A DNA stretch of 49,041 nt. It comes from an uncultured Mailhella sp. (GTDB lineage Bacteria > Desulfobacterota > Desulfovibrionia > Desulfovibrionales > Desulfovibrionaceae). A model generated the notes under the pieces. It was not told the DNA's origin. It ran no database searches and saw nothing but the letters and a program-made list of their open reading frames with translations. Position numbers and translations under genes: made by a program. Shown here piece by piece: positions 41,122-49,041 of the stretch. The DNA lies in the NCBI RefSeq assembly GCF_944324615.1, contig NZ_CALUWY010000019.1, positions 1 through 49,041 of the forward strand, given 5' to 3'. Positions within the stretch are counted from its first letter, which is position 1. The number at the start of each line of letters is the position of its first letter.

Positions 41122-41520
41122 TGTACGACCTTGTTTTTCAGGGAATTCCCGATTGTGGATATAGGTTCAACCAAAGACGTTTTACCGGAGCTGTTCCGTC
41201 ATGAAAGGGGTACGACGAAGTAAGGACGATAGTGTCACTACGGCATTCTGTCAAGAATATGACGGGGTAAAGCCTATATGAGAGTTTTTTTCGCGCGCTG
41301 CAGAACAACATGGAGGCCGTGAAAAACGCGGCTTTGCGAACGTTTTTTTTCCTGAAAAAAAAGGAGGAAAAAAGGGGGAGTTTTTTCCTCTTCCCGCAGC
41401 AGGGGACGGGGAGGGAGCGCTTGCCCCCGGAACGCGTTCGGGATATTCTCTCTTCCCTCCGGCGCACGACCCCCTCCGCGGGGCCGGAACCGCCGTTGAT
41501 TTTTCCCGGAGAGGTTTTGC
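41122..41520. other. Intergenic region between NYN gene and dut
   Basis: Holds the NYN promoter (41226-41254). Near 41341-41390 it holds poly-T/poly-A inverted repeats, including GAGGAAAAAA/TTTTTTCCTC (41364-41373 with 41381-41390). No gene seen. GAGAGG at 41510 is the dut ribosome-binding site. Confidence 0.5.
41226..41254 (-). promoter_or_regulatory. Promoter of the NYN gene (and probably purF-uvrC)
   Basis: On the minus strand a perfect TTGACA (41249-41254), 17-base spacer, TATCGT (41226-41231). Confidence 0.6.
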
Positions 41521-41979
41521 ATGTCCACAGTTTTCGTCCGTTATCTCCGCGACGCCGCAGCCCTTTACGGCGGCGGTCTTTCCTATGCCACGCCCGGTTC
41601 CGCAGGCATGGACCTGCGTGCCTGTTTCGAGGAGGAAGAGCTTGTGGTGGAGGCGGGCGGCCGCGCGGCCGTGCCTTCGGGCATCTGCGTGGAACCCGGC
41701 GTGCCCTCGGTGGCGGGCTTCATCTATTCCCGCAGCGGGCTGGGGGCCGTCAGGGGCCTTGCCGTGGCCCAGGGCGTGGGCGTGGTGGATGCCGACTACC
41801 GGGGGGAAATCGTCGTCTGGCTGCTCAATACTTCCGGCGCGGCAATTTCCATCCGGCGCGGGGAGCGCGTGGCGCAGCTCGTCTTTCAGCCCGTGTGCAG
41901 GCTGGAACCTCTTGCGGCAGAGGAACTTTCCGATACGGAACGCGGCGACGGGGGCTTCGGTCATACCGGCCGTGTCTGA
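41521..41979 (+). CDS. dut: dUTP diphosphatase
   Basis: Hydrolyses dUTP to dUMP, keeping uracil out of DNA. It is a 152-residue trimeric dUTPase with the five family motifs in order: AGMDLRA (about 28-34), YSRSGLG, GVVDADYRGE with catalytic Asp, RVAQLVFQP, and the P-loop-like GGFGHTG at the C-terminus. The start is MSTVFVRYLRDAAALY after GAGAGG. The next gene, an HD hydrolase, begins 24 bases after the stop, and ddl follows, so the three form one operon. Confidence 0.95.
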   Translation: MSTVFVRYLRDAAALYGGGLSYATPGSAGMDLRACFEEEELVVEAGGRAAVPSGICVEPGVPSVAGFIYSRSGLGAVRGLAVAQGVGVVDADYRGEIVVWLLNTSGAAISIRRGERVAQLVFQPVCRLEPLAAEELSDTERGDGGFGHTGRV

Positions 41980-42003
41980 CCCTTTTTTTCCTGAGGTTGC
42001 ATC

Positions 42004-42588
42004 ATGTTGCCTTCACTTGAATTTCCGGCCGACCCTTCCTGGAACGTGCCCGATGAGCATCAGTGCGCCCTTTTGTGGGACAAGTACGAAATGCCGCCGC
42101 ATATCCGCGATCACTGCCGCGCCGTGGCCGGTGTGGCAGTGGAAATAACGTCCCGCGCGGTTGCACGGGGCGTCATTCCTGCGGGGCGTCCGCTTTCGGT
42201 GCCGCTTGCCCGGGCGGCGGCGCTGCTGCACGATATCGCCAAGAACTACACCATCCGGCACGGCGGCAGTCACGCCCAGCTCGGCGCGGCCTGGGTACGG
42301 GAGGAAACGGGCAATCCCCTGCTTGCGCAGGCGGTGCTCTTCCATGTGGAATGGCCCTGGAGCGGCGGTGACATGGACGATGTGCGCGATCCCATGCGCC
42401 TGCCCGTCATCGTGGCCTATGCCGACAAGCGCGTGCGTCACGCCGAGGTGGTTTCCATCAGGGAAAGATTCGATGATCTTCTGGTCCGCTACGGCATAAG
42501 CGCGGACAAGGAGGAGACCATCGCCCGCAATTACGCTCATGTACAGGCCGTGGAGCAGGCCATATTCGACAGGGTAGGAACTCTTTAA
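42004..42588 (+). CDS. HD-domain phosphohydrolase
   Basis: A 194-residue HD-family protein with metal-binding residues in IRDHCRAV (His37), LLHDIAK (His76-Asp77), a further His in LFHVEWPW and Asp in VAYADKRVRH. The order matches small YqeK-like or nucleotide-directed HD hydrolases. The start follows GAGGTTGCATC, and the stop overlaps the ddl start in TAATG. It sits between dut and ddl, so nucleotide or cell-wall precursor housekeeping is plausible, but the substrate cannot be read from sequence. Confidence 0.88.
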   Translation: MLPSLEFPADPSWNVPDEHQCALLWDKYEMPPHIRDHCRAVAGVAVEITSRAVARGVIPAGRPLSVPLARAAALLHDIAKNYTIRHGGSHAQLGAAWVREETGNPLLAQAVLFHVEWPWSGGDMDDVRDPMRLPVIVAYADKRVRHAEVVSIRERFDDLLVRYGISADKEETIARNYAHVQAVEQAIFDRVGTL

Positions 42589-43514
42589 TGGACAAGATGC
42601 GCATTCTTCTCGTTGCCGGCGGCTGGTCCACGGAACGTGAGATTTCTCTTAAGGGGGCGGCCTCCATTGCCGAAGCGCTTCGTGCGCGCGGTCATGAGGT
42701 GACGCTCTTTGATCTTTCGGACGGCTTTGAGGCCCTGCTCCGCGAAGCGGGCAGGCACGACGCGGCCTTTCTGAACCTGCACGGCCAGCCCGGAGAGGAC
42801 GGCCTGGTGCAGGCCCTGCTCGATGCGGCGCACTGCCCCTATCAGGGCAGCGGCCCCGCCGGCTCCTTCCTTGCGCTGAACAAGGCCGCAGGCAAGGCGC
42901 TCATGCGCCGCGCGGGCATTCCCACGCCCGACTATGAATTTCTGCCCTTCCGTCCCGCCGAAGGCTGGAAATGCTCCCTGCCGTATCCGCTGTTCGTCAA
43001 GTCCAATACCGGCGGCTCCAGCATCGACCTCTTCCGCGTCGGCAGCGAAGAGGAGCTGGAAAAGGCGCTGGATTCCCTCTTTTCCCGTCGGCATGAAGTG
43101 CTCATCGAAACCTTCATCCCCGGGCAGGAAGTCACCTGCGGCGTGGTGGGCCGCCCGGGAGAGGAAAAGGCCCTTCCCCCGGTGCTCATTGTTCCCCGCC
43201 GCGAGTTCTTTGACTTCCACGACAAGTACGCGCCCGACGGCGCGGCGGAACTCTGCCCCGCGCCTCTTGATCCGGCAGTCACGGCCAGAGTGCAGGAAAT
43301 GGCCCTTGCCGCCCATCGCTGCCTCGGCCTTTCCGGCTACAGCCGCACCGATTTCCGCCTGCGGGAGGACGGCGAGCTGTTCGTACTGGAAGTGAACACC
43401 CTGCCCGGCATGACCGGGGCGAGCCTCGTGCCCAAGGAAGCCGCAGCCGAAGGCATCGCCTTCGGTGAACTTCTGGAAAATCTTCTGCTCTATGCCGTGA
43501 AGAACGCGCGCTGA
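42588..43514 (+). CDS. ddl: D-alanine-D-alanine ligase
   Basis: Joins two D-Ala with ATP to make the peptidoglycan dipeptide. The 308-residue ATP-grasp protein has GGWSTEREISL (Glu and Ser of the first D-Ala site), NLHGQPGEDG, FVKSNTGGSSI (ATP loop; Asn-Thr-Gly-Gly replaces the more common Pro-rich form), GYSRTDFRL and the Mg2+ ligands in EVNTLPGMTGASL. In these ligases the Tyr or Phe before Gly in this region governs D-Ala/D-Lac choice; I do not see a vancomycin-type D-Lac signature, but this is only a by-eye judgement. Translation is coupled to the HD gene by overlap. Confidence 0.94.
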   Translation: MDKMRILLVAGGWSTEREISLKGAASIAEALRARGHEVTLFDLSDGFEALLREAGRHDAAFLNLHGQPGEDGLVQALLDAAHCPYQGSGPAGSFLALNKAAGKALMRRAGIPTPDYEFLPFRPAEGWKCSLPYPLFVKSNTGGSSIDLFRVGSEEELEKALDSLFSRRHEVLIETFIPGQEVTCGVVGRPGEEKALPPVLIVPRREFFDFHDKYAPDGAAELCPAPLDPAVTARVQEMALAAHRCLGLSGYSRTDFRLREDGELFVLEVNTLPGMTGASLVPKEAAAEGIAFGELLENLLLYAVKNAR

Positions 43515-43534
43515 GCCCTGTTCCGCCTTTTTTC

Positions 43535-43573
43535 GCGCCCTTTTCCCTTGTCAGGGAGAAGGGCGCTTTTTTT
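43535..43573 (+). terminator. Terminator of dut-HD-ddl
   Basis: GCGCCCTTTTCCCT (43535-43548) pairs with AGGGAGAAGGGCGC (43553-43566, one G-U) around tgtc, followed by seven T. Confidence 0.93.
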
Positions 43574-43990
43574 ATGCCCCATTTTCTGAGGCGGAGGCCG
43601 CACGCCGGGGCAGAGCCGTTTTTTCTGCGCTTTTGCAGGCGGGAGGGAAGGTTCCGCCTGCCCGGGGGCTGAAAAAGGCGGCCTTTCCTCCGCTGAGGGG
43701 ACCGGGAAAAGGCCGGAAATGCGTGCCCGCCTCCATCTGCGGGGCAGAAAGCCTGCGGGATGCGCCGTGACAGGTTCCGAGACTTCCGGCCTCCCTTTCT
43801 GCAGAAGAGGCGCCTGCCGGAGCACGGTGCGGCAGGCCCTTTTCCCGGGCCTTGCGGCGCATCGGCCGCGTTTTCTGCGCAGGTTCCCGGCAGAAGCACT
43901 TCAGCGCAGCGGAGAAAAAGTCGTTGCCCGCCGCCTTTCCGGGCCGCGGGCCTCCCTGTTTCCCCGGAAAAGCCGCAGGGAAGGGAAAAA
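43574..43990. other. GC-rich non-coding spacer
   Basis: About 420 bases with no supportable gene. It has the same texture of short GC-rich inverted repeats and CCGG/TTCCGG words as the spacers near 17400 and 24700. It ends abruptly in AT-rich DNA before gdhA. Confidence 0.5.
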
Positions 43991-43994
43991 AGAG

Positions 43995-44197
43995 TACAAA
44001 AATGTTATTTTGTAACATGCTGAAAAACATGATGAAAAAATGTTTTTAATTTTACAAAAATGTTAAATATAATGATTTCAACGGATAAAACAGGATGAAA
44101 AATTTCGTTTTTGTCATAAAAAGAGTTGATTCCCGGAGGAAATAGGGATAGTCGATAGTCGTCAACGCCGTGAAACACCTGTTTTTGACAAAAATGT
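43995..44197 (+). repeat. Three ACAAAAATGT motifs upstream of gdhA
   Basis: TACAAAAATGTTA occurs exactly twice (43995-44007 and 44053-44065), and ACAAAAATGT recurs at 44188-44197. The first copy is also the left arm of a 7-bp inverted repeat TACAAAA/TTTTGTA (43995-44001 with 44008-44014). The second is followed by TATAAT at about 44068-44073, a possible -10 box with only a poor -35 (TTTAAT). Such iterated sites in a promoter region suggest operator copies for one regulator. Confidence 0.6.
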
Positions 44198-44232
44198 ATT
44201 ACAGGCTCACGGCGAGTGGAAATGCGTATCCG

Positions 44233-44245
44233 GGGGACAGTCCCC
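44233..44245 (+). other. Short palindrome in the gdhA leader
   Basis: GGGGAC-A-GTCCCC, a 6-1-6 palindrome 27 bases before the gdhA start. It could be an operator half-pair or a small leader structure. Confidence 0.45.
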
Positions 44246-44271
44246 TTCCATTTTTCAAGGAGCAGCGAGTC

Positions 44272-45630
<1,359 letters not shown>

Positions 45631-45660
45631 GCTTTACTCTCCTCCTCCACAGACAGAAAA

Positions 45661-45695
45661 ACACCGTCTTCCCCACACGGGGAAGGCGGTGTTTC
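45661..45695. terminator. Bidirectional terminator after gdhA
   Basis: ACACCGTCTTCCCC (45661-45674) pairs with GGGGAAGGCGGTGT (45679-45692, one G-U). A T-rich tail follows on the plus side and an A-run on the other side gives TTTTT on the minus strand, so it also serves the convergent gene. Confidence 0.88.
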
Positions 45696-45741
45696 GTTAT
45701 GCTTTTTCGGCGGCGCCGGGGAGGGCTTCCCGGAAGGCTTC

Positions 45742-46293
45742 CTATTTTTCCATGGGGCCGAGGTCGAAGGGCTTCTGCATGCCGAACCAGAAGAGGAAGG
45801 CCTTTTCCCATTCCGCAAAGGAGGGAACGGTTTCGTCGCCCTTCGCACCCGGGGGCAGGGCGTTGCCCCTGAGGTCGATTTCGTTGTTGGCAAGGGCCTG
45901 CACCCAGCCGTGGAAGAAGTCCAGACGGCGGCGGAAGGCGGCGTCTCCGGCAAGGGCGCTCATGCGCGCTTCAAATTCCGCGCTGCCCGGGATGACGCCC
46001 GTTTTCTCTCCCAGCCAGTGGAAGATCACATCCCTTGAGCGTTCCATGGAAATGATGTTTCCCTGCAGCGCGTCGAGGATCCCGGCAAATTCGGGTTCCT
46101 CCGCACGGGAGCGGGCGGCCGCTTCGGCGGGAAGCGCAAGCCTGGCATCCATGGATTCCACGGTCAGTTCCCGTTCCGGGGAAGACTGCATGGGCCTGTG
46201 TTCCGGCTCCTCCACATCTTCCAGAAAATAGAAGCGGAGCCAGTGTTCATAGTGCATGGCTTTCAGAAAAAGGTCGGCGAAAGATTCCGTCAT
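45742..46293 (-). CDS. Conserved-looking hypothetical protein
   Basis: I do not recognise this 183-residue protein. It is real: GGAGAACTGCC precedes the ATG, and codon use matches the neighbours. It is acidic, has no signal peptide or membrane helix, and looks helical. Features visible are HYEHWLRFYFLED near the N-terminus, a central Glu/Arg/Ala-rich part, IFHWLGEKTGVIPG, and FFHGWVQAL before an acidic Trp/Phe-rich end (EWEKAFLFWFGMQKPFD). The shared terminator with gdhA and its convergent orientation argue against a functional link to gdhA. A cytoplasmic role is likely; no function is proposed. Confidence 0.8.
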   Translation of the reverse strand: MTESFADLFLKAMHYEHWLRFYFLEDVEEPEHRPMQSSPERELTVESMDARLALPAEAAARSRAEEPEFAGILDALQGNIISMERSRDVIFHWLGEKTGVIPGSAEFEARMSALAGDAAFRRRLDFFHGWVQALANNEIDLRGNALPPGAKGDETVPSFAEWEKAFLFWFGMQKPFDLGPMEK

Positions 46294-46592
46294 GGCAGTT
46301 CTCCTCAGGGTGAAGGGCCGCAGGGCCCGGAGTGGTTTTCTGTCCGCAGGGCGGCCTTGTCAAGGAAAAAGCCCGGCCGGACCTTTTTGCCGCGGGAAAG
46401 GCTTTGCGGCAAAAGCGCGGAAAGAGCCTGGGAGAAGAAGCCCGAAAGCCTCTTCCAAGATACGGAAGCCACGGGCGGAAAAAGGAAAAAAGCTTGGGAA
46501 TCCAGTATGTTTTCCCATTTTTACCCCTGCGGGACGCTTGCCATTTGACGGCTCCTTTGGCAGTATGAAATCATATCATCAAGGGGGTTACG
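46294..46592. other. Intergenic region between divergent hypothetical gene and purH
   Basis: About 300 bases with no gene. AAGGGGGTTACG at 46579 is the purH ribosome-binding site. TTGACG at 46546 could be a -35 box, but no good -10 follows at the right spacing. Confidence 0.4.
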
Positions 46593-47186
46593 ATGGACTT
46601 TCTTCCCATCAAGCGCGCTCTTCTGAGCGTGACGCATAAGGACGGGCTTGCGGAATTCGCCGCTTTTCTTCACAAAAAGGGCGTCGAGCTGGTTTCCACC
46701 GGCGGCACCATGAAATTCCTGAAGGAACAGGGCCTTCCCGTGACGGCCGTGAGCGAAGTCACCGGCTTTCCGGAAATTCTGAACGGCCGTGTGAAAACCC
46801 TGAACCCGCGCATACACGGCGGCATTCTCGCCAACAAGGACGTGCCGGAACACATGAAGACGCTTGAGGAATTCAACATCAAGCCCTTCGATCTGGTGGT
46901 GGTGAACCTCTACGACTTCAAGTCCGCGCTGGAAAAGCATCTTGATCCTCTCGCCATGGTGGAGGAAATCGACATCGGCGGTCCCTGCCTGCTGCGTGCT
47001 TCTTCCAAGAACTTCAACAGCATTCTCGTGCTTTCCGATCCCAGCTACTATGCCGAGGCCATGGAAGAAATCGAGAAGGGCGGTGTGAGCATCGCTTTCC
47101 GCCGCCGCATGGCCGCCGCCACCTTCCGCACCACCTCCAACTATGACGACATGATCGCCACCTGGATGGCCGGAGGCGTACAATAG
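46593..47186 (+). CDS. purH: IMP cyclohydrolase (stand-alone PurH N-terminal domain)
   Basis: A 197-residue methylglyoxal-synthase-like fold that closes FAICAR to IMP. Visible motifs are KRALLSVTHKDGL, ELVSTGGTMKFL, GRVKTLNPRIHGGIL, LVVVNLYDF and IDIGGPCLLRASSKNF. The C-terminal AICAR transformylase domain found in standard ~520-residue PurH is absent, and the gene ends cleanly with a stop 8 bases before hflX. So the two activities of PurH must be encoded separately in this organism; the transformylase is not in the window. Confidence 0.95.
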   Translation: MDFLPIKRALLSVTHKDGLAEFAAFLHKKGVELVSTGGTMKFLKEQGLPVTAVSEVTGFPEILNGRVKTLNPRIHGGILANKDVPEHMKTLEEFNIKPFDLVVVNLYDFKSALEKHLDPLAMVEEIDIGGPCLLRASSKNFNSILVLSDPSYYAEAMEEIEKGGVSIAFRRRMAAATFRTTSNYDDMIATWMAGGVQ

Positions 47187-47194
47187 CCGCCCGG

Positions 47195-48946
47195 GTGGAA
47201 GGCAATACTGCCGGCCTCAAGCCCAGCGAGCTGAAGGCTCTCAACAGGCTGGGGCAGCGCCGTTATGCGCCTCAGGGCGGCTACAGCCCTGAACAGGCGC
47301 GGGAACTGGCGGCGCTCTCCCGCCTGTTGTCCAGACAGATAGGCCTTGCGCTGGACAGGCAGGGCAGGGTGAGCATGGTCATCGTGGGCGATGCCTCCTC
47401 CATTCTCATCCCCGAGCTTCCCCATGTCCGTACGGGCGCGGGCCGTCTGCGCGGCCTGCGCCTTCTGCATACGCATCTGGGTCCGGACGGTCTTTCCCAC
47501 GAAGACCTCATGGACCTTCTTTTTCTGCGCCTCGATTCCGTGAGCGTGCTCACCGTGGATGAATGGGGCATGCCCGGCATGTTCCAGAACGCGCACCTCA
47601 TGCCGCCTGCGCCGGGCCAGGAGGATTCCGGCTATGCCGTGGGCGACATGCTCTCGTGGGACAGGGTGGACATCGACTTCACCCGTCAGGCCGAAACGCT
47701 GGAAGAGGAATTCGGCCGTGTTCTCGACGACGCCGTGAGCACGGGCGAGGAGGAAGAGGGCGAGCGGGCCGTGCTGGTTTCCGTTTCGCTGGAACCGCGC
47801 GCCGTGCAGGAGCGGCACCTTGCCGAACTTGCGGAACTGGCCCGTACTGCGGGCGTGAAGGTGACGGGCAGCATGATACAGCGCGTCGCCGCCATCCATC
47901 CCCGTCACATTCTGGGCCGCAGCAAGCTTGCCGAACTGGAAGTGCTTGCCCTGCAGGGGCAGGCTTCCGTGGTCATTTTCGACGGGGAACTCAGCCCGGC
48001 GCAGCTCAACAGTCTTTCGGAACTGACCGAGCGCCGCGTCATGGACAGGACGCAGCTCATTCTCGATATTTTTGCCAGACATGCGGTGACGAAGGCGGGC
48101 AAGCTTCAGGTGGAAATGGCCCAGCTGCAGTATTCTCTGCCCCGGCTTGCGGGCAAGCACCGCTCCATGGACCGTCTGGCAGGCGGTATTTTCGGCAACA
48201 AGGGGCGCGGCGAAACCAAGCTTGAGCTGGAGCGCCGCCGCATCCGCGAGCGCATCACCCGCATCCGCAAGGATCTGGAGGAACTGCGCCGTCAGAGGTT
48301 CCACACAAGGGCCCGCCGCGCAAGGCAGGGCCTGCCCCTGGCCGCGCTGGTGGGCTATACCAATGCCGGAAAGTCCACCCTGCTGAACGCGCTCACCAAA
48401 GCCGACGTACTGGCGGAAAACAAGCTTTTCGCCACGCTGGACCCCACCACCCGCCGCCTGCGCTTTCCCCGTGAGAGGGAACTTGTGCTGGCCGATACCG
48501 TGGGCTTCATCCGTTCTCTTCCCCGGGAACTCATGGAGGCCTTCCGCGCCACGCTGGAAGAGCTGGAAGCGGCCGATCTGCTCATCCATGTGGTGGACGC
48601 CTCGCACCCCGAGAGGGACCAGCAGATGGAATCGGTGGAACGCATCCTTGCCGAAATGGGGCTTCAGCGCATTCCCCGCGTCACGCTGCTGAACAAATGG
48701 GACGCCGTGCCTGTGAACGACAGGGTGCCCCTGCTCTTGGACAGGCCGGACGCCATCCCCGTTTCCGCGCTGACGGGCACGGGCCTGCAGAAGGCGGCCG
48801 CCGCCATAGAGCGGCAGATGTTTGATGAAGGCGCATGGCAGCGCCGCGACCCGCAGACCTGGGAAGAGTTTGAAAAGGCGGGCAAGGCAAGGAAAAAGCG
48901 CGCGGATGAGGAAAAAAAGCTTGACGACACCGAGCCGTTTCGGTAA
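47195..48946 (+). CDS. hflX: GTPase HflX
   Basis: HflX is a ribosome-associated GTPase that splits stalled or heat-stressed ribosomes. The start GTG 47195 (encoded residues EGNTAGLKPSELKALNRL) gives 583 residues; GGAGGCG lies somewhat far upstream (about 17 bases). It has the HflX-specific N-terminal region with LRLLHTHLGPDGLSHEDL, the central ILGRSKLAELEVLAL and DGELSPAQLNSL, and KGRGETKLELERRRIR. The G domain is GYTNAGKST (G1, about 386), ADTVGFIRSLP (G3) and LLNKWD (G4). This N-terminal extension is longer than in E. coli HflX (426). Confidence 0.96.
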   Translation: MEGNTAGLKPSELKALNRLGQRRYAPQGGYSPEQARELAALSRLLSRQIGLALDRQGRVSMVIVGDASSILIPELPHVRTGAGRLRGLRLLHTHLGPDGLSHEDLMDLLFLRLDSVSVLTVDEWGMPGMFQNAHLMPPAPGQEDSGYAVGDMLSWDRVDIDFTRQAETLEEEFGRVLDDAVSTGEEEEGERAVLVSVSLEPRAVQERHLAELAELARTAGVKVTGSMIQRVAAIHPRHILGRSKLAELEVLALQGQASVVIFDGELSPAQLNSLSELTERRVMDRTQLILDIFARHAVTKAGKLQVEMAQLQYSLPRLAGKHRSMDRLAGGIFGNKGRGETKLELERRRIRERITRIRKDLEELRRQRFHTRARRARQGLPLAALVGYTNAGKSTLLNALTKADVLAENKLFATLDPTTRRLRFPRERELVLADTVGFIRSLPRELMEAFRATLEELEAADLLIHVVDASHPERDQQMESVERILAEMGLQRIPRVTLLNKWDAVPVNDRVPLLLDRPDAIPVSALTGTGLQKAAAAIERQMFDEGAWQRRDPQTWEEFEKAGKARKKRADEEKKLDDTEPFR

Positions 48947-48964
48947 TTAACACCAACGCAGCAC

Positions 48965-49041
48965 GTCCCCATCGTCTAGCCGGCCCAGGACAGCGGCCTT
49001 TCACGCCGTCAACGGCGGTTCAAATCCGCCTGGGGACGCCA
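48965..49041 (+). tRNA. tRNA-Glu (anticodon TTC)
   Basis: A 77-nt cloverleaf that ends exactly at the window edge. The acceptor GTCCCCA (48965-48971) pairs with TGGGGAC (49031-49037), then discriminator G and encoded CCA. The anticodon stem GCGGC/GCCGT frames loop CTTTCAC with TTC at 49000-49002; the T-arm has GTTCAAATC. It follows hflX by 18 bases. Confidence 0.97.

Overview
The window is a chromosomal segment of a moderately GC-rich (roughly 60% by eye) anaerobic deltaproteobacterium, most likely a Desulfovibrionaceae member. The pointers are desulfoferrodoxin, rubredoxins and rubredoxin:oxygen oxidoreductase (ROO) with ligand positions identical to the Desulfovibrio proteins, a stand-alone IMP cyclohydrolase, and an iron-sulfur-type PurF. 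The genus cannot be fixed from the sequence alone. No CRISPR array, rRNA, complete transposon or phage module is visible.

Layout. 1-14802 is the tuf-rpmG-tRNA-Trp-secE-nusG-rplKAJL-rpoBC cluster, with tuf cut by the window edge. It is classical except that rplL and rpoB are separated by 1.56 kb of non-coding DNA. That spacer holds a strong terminator, a ~287-bp imperfect tandem duplication and a candidate rpoBC promoter. 14841-16136 contains the rpoC terminator and an AT-rich islet with one foreign-looking gene: a PLD-type nuclease joined to an SRA-like domain, interrupted by an in-frame TGA. An MFS transporter follows (16201-17397).

17860-22871 (minus strand) is an oxygen-defence operon read in the order desulfoferrodoxin, two-domain rubredoxin, a 60-residue protein resembling the C-terminal glycyl-radical tail of class III ribonucleotide reductase (NrdD), rubredoxin, ROO, cydA, cydB. 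Superoxide reduction, rubredoxin electron supply, two oxygen reductases and the NrdD-tail protein are thus encoded together. A PerR/Fur-like palindrome overlaps the predicted promoter.

23174-27327 carries rlmE, yebC, a CitMHS/NhaD-like antiporter and thiD. 27441-33475 is a YbhGFSR-like ABC efflux operon, divergent from its CecR-like TetR regulator; an inverted repeat contains the -35 boxes of both promoters. Then come a His-rich Spy/ZraP-like periplasmic protein, a DeoR regulator, an EamA permease, uvrC with a long insertion, purF, a NYN-domain protein, dut, an HD hydrolase, ddl, gdhA, a hypothetical gene, IMP cyclohydrolase, hflX, and tRNA-Glu, which ends exactly at the window edge.

The best candidates for something undescribed are the NrdD-tail protein inside the oxygen-defence operon (a possible spare part for an oxygen-damaged glycyl-radical enzyme, by analogy with YfiD/GrcA) and the interrupted PLD/SRA-like gene. 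Recurrent smaller themes are terminator-like hairpins placed directly in front of a downstream ribosome-binding site, and hairpins that start within a few bases of predicted transcription starts.
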